From: Nocardioidaceae bacterium
Lineage (GTDB): Bacteria; Actinomycetota; Actinomycetes; Propionibacteriales; Nocardioidaceae
Direction of reading: 5' to 3'
Length of the DNA: 12,169 nt
NCBI GenBank assembly: GCA_025966335.1
Contig: JAICRS010000074.1
Coordinates: 1-12,169 of the forward strand
The first letter of the stretch is position 1. Each line of letters starts with the position of its first letter. Below are positions 7,012 to 12,169 of the stretch, in pieces. Position numbers and translations under genes: made by a program. The notes below the pieces were generated by a model that was not told the DNA's origin, made no database searches, and saw only the letters and a program-made list of their open reading frames with translations.

Positions 7012-9215
7012 TGAGCAAGACCCTGCCACTGGACAAGGCCGTTCTCGGCCAGATCATCACCGGCGAGCACGGTGACCCGCATGCCGTGCTCGGCGCACAC
7101 AAGCACGACGGGGCGGTCACCGTCCGGGTGCTGCGGCCGTTGGCCGAGTCGGTCGCGGTCGTGCACGGCGGAGGTCGGGTCCAGCTCGAGCACGAGCACG
7201 AGGGCGTGTGGGCCGGCGTACTCGACGTGCCCGAGCCGCCGGACTACCGGCTCGAGGTCACCTATGCCGGCGGCACCCCGCACCAGGTCGACGACGCCTA
7301 CCGCTACCTGCCCACGCTCGGCGAGATGGACCTGCACCTGATCAACGAGGGTCGGCACGAGCAGCTGTGGGAGGTCCTCGGCGCCCACGTCCGGCGCTAC
7401 GACAGCGTCCAGGGCCCGATCATGGGGACGTCCTTCGCGGTCTGGGCGCCGCACGCCAAGGGCGTCCGGGTGAAGGGCAACTTCAACAGCTGGGACGGCC
7501 GCGAGCACCCGATGCGGCAGATGGGCGTCTCCGGTGTCTGGGAGCTGTTCGTGCCCGGCGTCGGCACCGGCGCCCAGTACAAGTTCCTGATCCTCGGCGC
7601 GGACGGCCAGTGGCGGGAGAAGGCCGACCCGATGGCGTTCCACACCGAGACGCCGCCGCAGACTTCCTCGGTGGTGTTCGAGTCCGGCTACTCCTGGGCC
7701 GACGAGACCTGGATGACCCGCCGCGCCGAGGGCGGCCAGCACGAGAAGCCGATGTCGGTCTACGAGATGCACCTCGGCTCCTGGCGCAAGCACCACGACG
7801 GGAGGCCGTACACCTACGGCGAGCTGGCCGACCACCTGGTTCCCTACCTGCAGGAGCTCGGCTTCACGCACGTGGAGCTCATGCCGCCCATGGAGCACCC
7901 GTTCGGAGGCTCGTGGGGCTACCAGGTCACGTCGTACTTCGCCCCGACCTCCCGGTTCGGCACGCCCGACGACTTCCGCCACCTGGTCGACCGGCTGCAC
8001 CAGGCCGGGATCGGCGTGATCGTGGACTGGGTCCCGGCGCACTTCCCCAAGGACGAGTTCGCGCTCGCCCGGTTCGACGGCACCCCGCTCTACGAGGACC
8101 CGAACCCGGACCGCGGTGAGCACCCCGACTGGGGCACCTACATCTTCAACTTCGGCCGCAAGGAGGTCCGCAACTTCCTGGTCGCCAACGCGCTGTACTG
8201 GCTCGAGGAGTACCACATCGACGGGCTCCGGGTGGACGCGGTCGCGTCGATGCTCTACCTCGACTACTCCCGCGAGGACGGGCAGTGGAGCCCGAACGTC
8301 TACGGCGGGCGCGAGAACCTCGAGGCGGTCTCGTTCCTGCAGGAGATGAACGCGACCTGCTACAAGCGGGTGCCCGGGGCGATGACGATCGCGGAGGAGT
8401 CGACGTCCTGGCCCGGCGTGACCCGGCCGACCCACCTCGGCGGGCTCGGGTTCGGGTTCAAGTGGAACATGGGCTGGATGCACGACAGCCTCGGCTACAT
8501 CCAGAACGACCCGGTGCACCGGCAGTACCACCACCAGCAGATGACGTTCTCGCTGGTCTACGCCTACTCCGAGAACTACATCCTGCCGATCAGCCACGAC
8601 GAGGTCGTGCACGGCAAGGGGTCGCTGCTGCGGAAGATGCCGGGCGACCGGTGGCGGCAGCTGGCCAACCTGCGCGCCTACCTGGCCTACATGTGGGCGC
8701 ATCCCGGCAAGCAGCTGCTGTTCATGGGCTCGGAGTTCGCCCAGGAGTCGGAGTGGGCCGAGAGCCGCGAGCTCGACTGGTGGCTGCTCGACCACGTCGA
8801 GCACCGCGGGGTGCAGTCGCTGGTGCGCGACCTGAACCACGTGTACGTCGACACCCCCGCCTTGTGGTCGCTCGACCAGGACCCGACCGGGTTCGCCTGG
8901 ATCGACGCCAACGACGCGACCAACAACGTGTTCAGCTTCGTCCGCCGCGGCAAGGACGACTCGCTCCTGGCCTGCATCTCCAACTTCGCGGCCGTTCCCC
9001 ATGAGAACTACCGGATCGGCCTGCCCGAGGCGGGTCCGTGGCAGGAAGCACTGAACAGCGACGCCGAGACCTACTACGGCTCCGGCGTCGGGAACCTCGG
9101 TGCGGTCACCGCGACCCCCGAGTCCTGGCACGGCCAGCCGGCGTCGGCCACGTTGCGGGTGCCACCGCTGGGGACGCTCTGGCTAAGGTTCGAGGGTGAC
9201 TCGTCCGCCAGCTGA
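7011..9215 (+). CDS. glgB: 1,4-alpha-glucan branching enzyme GlgB
   Basis: GH13_9 enzyme that cuts alpha-1,4 chains and rejoins them through alpha-1,6 bonds, branching the polymer made by GlgE. It has 734 residues, close to mycobacterial GlgB (731). Layout: an N-terminal beta module (about 1-105) with GEHGDPHAVLGAH; a CBM48 module (about 110-225) with GTSFAVWAPHAKGVRVKGNF; the barrel from about 240 with YEMHLGSWR and MPPMEHPFGGSWGYQ; and an all-beta C-terminal domain. Nucleophile D409 (GLRVDAVASMLYLDY), acid/base E462 (TIAEEST) and H529-D530 (PISHDEVVHGKGS) are intact. The ATG at 7011 has GGAGG at 6996-7000, 10 nt upstream, and overlaps the pep2 stop by one base. The 3' end overlaps the next gene by 20 nt. 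No internal break was seen. Confidence 0.97.
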   Translation: MSKTLPLDKAVLGQIITGEHGDPHAVLGAHKHDGAVTVRVLRPLAESVAVVHGGGRVQLEHEHEGVWAGVLDVPEPPDYRLEVTYAGGTPHQVDDAYRYLPTLGEMDLHLINEGRHEQLWEVLGAHVRRYDSVQGPIMGTSFAVWAPHAKGVRVKGNFNSWDGREHPMRQMGVSGVWELFVPGVGTGAQYKFLILGADGQWREKADPMAFHTETPPQTSSVVFESGYSWADETWMTRRAEGGQHEKPMSVYEMHLGSWRKHHDGRPYTYGELADHLVPYLQELGFTHVELMPPMEHPFGGSWGYQVTSYFAPTSRFGTPDDFRHLVDRLHQAGIGVIVDWVPAHFPKDEFALARFDGTPLYEDPNPDRGEHPDWGTYIFNFGRKEVRNFLVANALYWLEEYHIDGLRVDAVASMLYLDYSREDGQWSPNVYGGRENLEAVSFLQEMNATCYKRVPGAMTIAEESTSWPGVTRPTHLGGLGFGFKWNMGWMHDSLGYIQNDPVHRQYHHQQMTFSLVYAYSENYILPISHDEVVHGKGSLLRKMPGDRWRQLANLRAYLAYMWAHPGKQLLFMGSEFAQESEWAESRELDWWLLDHVEHRGVQSLVRDLNHVYVDTPALWSLDQDPTGFAWIDANDATNNVFSFVRRGKDDSLLACISNFAAVPHENYRIGLPEAGPWQEALNSDAETYYGSGVGNLGAVTATPESWHGQPASATLRVPPLGTLWLRFEGDSSAS

Positions 9216-10224
9216 CCACGGCCCGCAACCGGAGCTGACCGACGGCGTCATCGTGCTCCGCCCCTGGCGCGAGGAGGACATCGAGCCCGCGCGGCTCGGC
9301 CACGACGAGGAGATCGCCTACTGGTTCGGCTTCGACGCGGTGGTCCCCTCCTACGAGCAGCACAAGAAGGCGGTCGAGAGCTGGCAGGCCGGCTACCGGG
9401 ATCGGTCCCTGGTCGGCTTCGTGATCGAGCACGACGGGCGTCCGGTCGGCAGCGTGGACGTCCGCGACAAGGGCGAGCAGGTGGGCGAGCTGTCCTGGAC
9501 CCTGTACGCCGGCCACCGCGGCCACGGCTACGCCACCCGGGCGGTGCGAATGCTGGTCGACTACGCGATCGACGAGCTCGGGATGACCCGGGTCGAGGCG
9601 CGGGTGGACCCCGAGAACCACCGGTCCCTCCGGGTGGCAACCCGGGCGGGGCTGCGCCGGGAGGGCATCGTCCGCGGCCGGGGGGACCGCAAGGGCGCCA
9701 CCGGCCACGTGCTGCTGGCCCGGCTCGCCGACGACCCGCCGATCACCGACCCGACCAGCTTCCGCGCCCTGCTGAACTCGTTCCTGCCGCGCAAGCGGGC
9801 GATCTCGCAGATGCTGATCCGCGACCCCGAGGACCGGGTGCTGCTGTGCCGGCTGACCTACAAGAAGGACTGGGATCTGCCCGGCGGCGTGGTCGAGGTG
9901 CACGAGTCACCGCAGCTCGCGGTGTCCCGGGAGATCGAGGAGGAGCTCGCCCTCGACATCAAGGCCGGCTCGCTGCTGCTCACCGACTGGCTGCCCACCT
10001 GGGGCGGCTGGGACGACGCGATCTGCCTGGTCTTCGACGGCGGCGTCCACGAGCCGTCGCTGCTGGACCAGGTCGTCGCCCAGCCGCGGGAGATCGTCTC
10101 CGCCCATTTCTGCACGCTCGACGAGGTCCGCGAGCACTGCGCGGACTTCACCGCCCGGCGGATCGAGTCCGCGTTGGCCGCGGTCACAGGTGGCGGCCCG
10201 ACGTACACCGAGTCCGGCCGCTGA
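9196..10224 (+). CDS. GNAT acetyltransferase - NUDIX hydrolase fusion protein
   Basis: A two-domain protein of 342 residues. Residues about 14-180 are a RimJ/RimL-like GNAT domain: VIVLRPWREEDIE opens it, HRGHGYATR at 107-115 is the acetyl-CoA pyrophosphate loop (R/QxxGxG/A), and DPENHRSLRVATRAGL at 138-153 is the usual strand-helix with N141. Residues about 195-335 are a NUDIX domain: AISQMLIRDPEDRVLL, then WDLPGGVVEV and a Nudix box at 231-253 with E237, R245-E246 and E249-E250. The box glycine before the last hydrophobic residue is alanine (A252), a mild deviation. GNAT proteins of this type acetylate protein N-termini or small amines; NUDIX enzymes cleave nucleoside diphosphate-X compounds. 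The substrate of neither half can be read from sequence. GTG 9196 has AAGG at 9185-9188 (7 nt spacing) and lies inside the 3' end of glgB, so it is likely translationally coupled to the glycogen operon. It ends 4 bp from the convergent neighbour. Confidence 0.9.
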   Translation: MTRPPADHGPQPELTDGVIVLRPWREEDIEPARLGHDEEIAYWFGFDAVVPSYEQHKKAVESWQAGYRDRSLVGFVIEHDGRPVGSVDVRDKGEQVGELSWTLYAGHRGHGYATRAVRMLVDYAIDELGMTRVEARVDPENHRSLRVATRAGLRREGIVRGRGDRKGATGHVLLARLADDPPITDPTSFRALLNSFLPRKRAISQMLIRDPEDRVLLCRLTYKKDWDLPGGVVEVHESPQLAVSREIEEELALDIKAGSLLLTDWLPTWGGWDDAICLVFDGGVHEPSLLDQVVAQPREIVSAHFCTLDEVREHCADFTARRIESALAAVTGGGPTYTESGR

Positions 10225-10228
10225 GTTG

Positions 10229-11167
10229 TCAGAACAGGGCGTTGGCGAGGTTCTGCCGGCCCTTGAGGACGCGCGGATCGTCGTTGCCGACGGCGGCGAA
10301 CAGGCCGAGCAGGTGGGTGCGGGCCTGGTCGCGTTCGTCTCCGGAGGTACGACGCACCAGCTCGATCAGCCTGCCGAAGGCGTCGTCGACGTGTCCGCCG
10401 AGGAGGTCGAGGTCGGCCGCCAGGGTCTGGGACGCGACGTCATCGGGGTTCTCGGCCGCGGCGGAGCGGACTGCCTGCGGGTCCGCGCCCACCGTGCGCT
10501 GCAGCACCTGGGCCATCGCCAGCCCGCCCGCGGCCTCGACGTCGGCGGGGTTGGCGTCGACGAGCTTCTGGTACTCGGCGACGGCGCGGTCGATGTCGCC
10601 CTCCGCGAGCGCGTCCTGCGCGGGCGCGTAGCGCGGGTCCACCTGCTCCTCGGCACCGTCCTCCTCGACGAGTGCGGCGCCGCGCGGCTGGACCCGGCCG
10701 GTCATGCCCTGGGCCGCGGCGGCCTGGAGGACCTGGCCGAGCAGGGCGCGCAGCTCCTCGAGCGGCGGGGCGTCCTGCAGGAGCGGGGCCAGCTGGCCGC
10801 CCATCGCCAGCGCGACCAGCGGCACCGACGGGATCTGCAGAGCCTGCGCGATACCGGGGGCCGCGTCCACGTCGACCTTGCCGAGCAGGAAACGGCCCTC
10901 GAACTCGTCGGCGAGGGTGTCCAGGTCCTGGGCCAGGGTGACGCTGGCGGGCATCTGCGCGGAGTAGAAGACCAGCACGACCGGCGCGTTCGTGGCGCCC
11001 TGCATCTCGGCCTGGAAGTTCTGCTCGTTCAGCTCGACCGAGTAGGACCCGGCCCCGGCCGGGCCACCGGTGGGCGCTCCGGGCGCCGATCCCGGGGGCG
11101 GGGTGGCGGGTCGCTTGAGGGCGGAGAGGTCGACGGCGCCGGGGCGCGAGAACGATGGCGTGCTCAT
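10229..11167 (-). CDS. cysteine-free thioredoxin-fold/TPR protein (CnoX/YbbN-like, Rv1324 family)
   Basis: 312 residues from the ATG at 11167. A Pro/Gly/Ala-rich, probably disordered N-terminus (about 20-42) leads to a thioredoxin fold (about 43-150) with APVVLVFYSAQMPASV, GKVDVDAAPGIAQAL and cis-proline P116 in IPSVPLVAL. The CxxC positions read M72-P-A-S75, and the whole protein has no cysteine, so it cannot do disulfide chemistry. Residues about 175-312 are TPR-like helices ending RQNLANALF; this C-terminus closely matches Rv1324 of M. tuberculosis as I recall it (RRTSGEER, RRNLANALY). Rv1324 lies next to glgB-glgE-glgP there, so the neighbourhood is conserved. E. coli YbbN/CnoX, a holdase that works with GroEL, has the same architecture; a chaperone role here is inferred. 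ATG 11203 would add 12 residues, but the shorter start gives the family-like MSTPSFSRPGAVDLSALK and has AGG 4 nt upstream. Confidence 0.9.
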   Translation of the reverse strand: MSTPSFSRPGAVDLSALKRPATPPPGSAPGAPTGGPAGAGSYSVELNEQNFQAEMQGATNAPVVLVFYSAQMPASVTLAQDLDTLADEFEGRFLLGKVDVDAAPGIAQALQIPSVPLVALAMGGQLAPLLQDAPPLEELRALLGQVLQAAAAQGMTGRVQPRGAALVEEDGAEEQVDPRYAPAQDALAEGDIDRAVAEYQKLVDANPADVEAAGGLAMAQVLQRTVGADPQAVRSAAAENPDDVASQTLAADLDLLGGHVDDAFGRLIELVRRTSGDERDQARTHLLGLFAAVGNDDPRVLKGRQNLANALF

Positions 11168-11207
11168 GGGGCCTATCTTGCCGAACGGGCCAAGTCGCGA
11201 CATGGGG

Positions 11208-11302
11208 CGGGTCCGGTCCGGCTGGGGAGGCGTCTTTTCAATTCAGCGCGGTTGCCCGATTCCCCAAGCAGCAACACTTCGATCAAGCCTGGACCGGACC
11301 CG
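11208..11302. repeat. 12-bp perfect inverted repeat with 71-nt spacer upstream of the thioredoxin-fold gene
   Basis: CGGGTCCGGTCC at 11208-11219 is the exact reverse complement of GGACCGGACCCG at 11291-11302. The proximal arm ends 40 nt before the ATG at 11167 and 4 nt before the alternative ATG at 11203. If transcription starts upstream of 11302, the leader could form a long GC stem enclosing 71 nt; otherwise the arms could be paired protein sites. No clear promoter was found between the arms. The rest of the 11168-11382 intergenic stretch shows only the hairpin at 11349-11370. Confidence 0.5.
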
Positions 11303-11348
11303 TCGATTCCACCAAGGTAAACCCGCCGCGGTCCCCCGCCAAGAGATC

Positions 11349-11370
11349 CGGCCGGATCATTTTCCGGCCG
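11349..11370 (-). terminator. hairpin after the mutase gene, candidate terminator
   Basis: CGGCCGG (11349-11355) and CCGGCCG (11364-11370) form a perfect 7-bp all-GC stem with an 8-nt loop, 12 nt after the mutase stop. No U-tract follows on the minus strand (GATCTCTT), as is common for actinobacterial terminators. The distal arm is also part of the 14-bp palindrome GATCCGGCCGGATC at 11345-11358, so two alternative foldings compete. Position supports a terminator role; efficiency cannot be judged. Confidence 0.45.
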
Positions 11371-11382
11371 CACCGAGAAAGC

Positions 11383-12169
11383 TCAGAACCGGGCGGGCTC
11401 GCGGTACTCGCCCCACTCGGCGCGCAGCGCGTCGCAGATCTCCCCGAGGGTGGCTTCCGCGCGGCACGCGTCGAGCATGGCCGGGATCATGTTCTCGTCG
11501 CCGCGCGACGCCTCGACCATTCGGGCGAGAGCAGCGTTCACCGTCGCCTCGTCCCGGACGCCGCGGCGCTCGGAGAGCTCCCGGACCTGGTCCACCTCGA
11601 CCTCGTGCGAGACCCGCAGGATCTCCAGCTCGTGGGTCACCGACTCCTCGTGGCAGTTCACGCCGACGACCTTCTTGTCGCCCTTCTCCAGGGCGGTCTG
11701 GTACTGGAACGCGGCCTCGGCTATCTCGGACATGAACCAGCCGTCCTCGATGCCGCGCAGGATGCCCGGGGTCATCGGCCAGGCGCCGTTCTTCGCGTCA
11801 CCGATGCTCTGCTGCACCTGGCCGGCGAGCTGCTCGGTGTCGGCCGAGGTCAGCGTCGACCCGCCCATCTGCAGGATCTTGTCGAAGATCGCGTTGGCCT
11901 CGGCCTCGAGCTTGTCGGTGAGCGCCTCGATGTACCACGAACCACCGAGCGGATCCGCGACGTTGACCACGCCGGTCTCCTCCATGATCACCTGCTGGGT
12001 GCGCAGCGCGATCTCTGCGGCCTGCTCGCTCGGCAGCGCCAGCGTCTCGTCGAGCGCGTTGGTGTGCAGCGAGTTCGTCCCGCCCAGCACCGCGGCGAGC
12101 GCCTCCACCGCCGTACGGACGACGTTGTTGACCGGTTGTTGCGCGGTCAGCGAAACGCCGGCCGTCTGC
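11383..12169 (-). CDS. acyl-CoA mutase large subunit (methylmalonyl-CoA mutase family), 5' part beyond window
   Basis: The C-terminal 261 residues of the catalytic subunit of a coenzyme-B12-dependent acyl-CoA mutase; the reading frame stays open to the window edge. Visible motifs: GVSLTAQQPVNNVVRT, EALAAVLGGTNSLHTNALDE, VADPLGGSWYIEALT and VGVNCHEES, typical of the TIM-barrel part. The protein stops at WGEYREPARF without the C-terminal B12-binding domain (DxHxxG), so it would be the split type with a separate small cobalamin subunit. The residues that distinguish methylmalonyl-CoA from isobutyryl-CoA or hydroxyisobutyryl-CoA mutases lie in the missing N-terminal part, so substrate and symbol are left open. 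It is probably unrelated in function to the glucan genes; a hairpin separates it from the downstream gene on the same strand. Confidence 0.9.
   Translation of the reverse strand, partial: QTAGVSLTAQQPVNNVVRTAVEALAAVLGGTNSLHTNALDETLALPSEQAAEIALRTQQVIMEETGVVNVADPLGGSWYIEALTDKLEAEANAIFDKILQMGGSTLTSADTEQLAGQVQQSIGDAKNGAWPMTPGILRGIEDGWFMSEIAEAAFQYQTALEKGDKKVVGVNCHEESVTHELEILRVSHEVEVDQVRELSERRGVRDEATVNAALARMVEASRGDENMIPAMLDACRAEATLGEICDALRAEWGEYREPARF

Noticed and set aside
6900..9131. 743-codon open frame on the minus strand opposite glgB
   Set aside because: It mirrors glgB, whose catalytic motifs are all intact, and its product is Val/Arg/Gly-rich with no recognisable domain. High-GC codon bias produces such antisense frames; similar ones lie opposite pep2 (5542-7029), treS (3818-4849) and glgE (2700-3836).
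10190..11320. 376-codon plus-strand open frame over the thioredoxin-fold gene
   Set aside because: The minus-strand product matches a conserved family to its last residue; the plus-strand frame runs through both the intergenic gap and the gene and has low-complexity composition.
11173..11373. 66-codon minus-strand open frame in the intergenic region
   Set aside because: It starts at the edge of the terminator-like hairpin, has no ribosome site that I can see, no recognisable motif, and is Arg/Gly/Pro-rich as random GC-rich sequence would be.
1..12169. Novel defence, mobile or biosynthetic system
   Set aside because: All genes fit known families and ordinary metabolic context; no integrase, transposase, repeat array, toxin-antitoxin pair or compositional break was seen.

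Overview
The window is high-GC DNA with actinobacterial gene style: GTG starts, 1-4 nt gene overlaps and GC-rich third positions. Gene content and order suggest an Actinomycetota chromosome, perhaps a Nocardioidaceae-like member of the Propionibacteriales; that placement is an inference without any marker gene. It is mostly a complete, well-described metabolic locus, the GlgE (maltosyltransferase) pathway for alpha-glucan. I see no mobile element, CRISPR array, rRNA or tRNA.

Layout: (1) 1-1767, minus strand: N-terminal 589 residues of an alpha-glucan phosphorylase (glgP), cut by the window edge. (2) 1768-1892: divergent control region with a duplicated 15-bp element (GTTGATCGYTCCAAC) and a possible leaderless promoter for glgP. 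(3) 1893-10224, plus strand: a tightly packed operon glgE - treS - pep2(mak) - glgB - GNAT/NUDIX fusion, in which every junction overlaps (4, 4, 1 and 20 nt). (4) 10229-11167, minus strand: a cysteine-free thioredoxin-fold/TPR protein resembling mycobacterial Rv1324, ending 4 bp from the fusion gene. (5) 11168-11382: intergenic region with a 12-bp inverted repeat and a terminator-like hairpin. (6) 11383-12169, minus strand: C-terminal 261 residues of an acyl-CoA (methylmalonyl-CoA type) mutase large subunit that ends without a B12-binding domain.

How the genes work together: TreS interconverts trehalose and maltose, and in mycobacteria it associates with the maltokinase Pep2. Pep2 makes maltose-1-phosphate, GlgE transfers its maltosyl unit to a growing alpha-1,4-glucan, and GlgB adds alpha-1,6 branches. 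The divergent GlgP would release glucose-1-phosphate from the polymer. The catalytic residues of TreS, Pep2, GlgE and GlgB are all present at the spacing known from characterised homologues. The order glgP<->glgE...glgB - Rv1324-like gene matches what I recall of the M. tuberculosis Rv1324-Rv1328 region, with treS-pep2 placed inside it.

I found no convincing novel system. The parts most worth a second look are the GNAT-NUDIX fusion translationally overlapping glgB, the duplicated element between glgP and glgE, the cysteine-free thioredoxin-fold neighbour, and the repeats around it.
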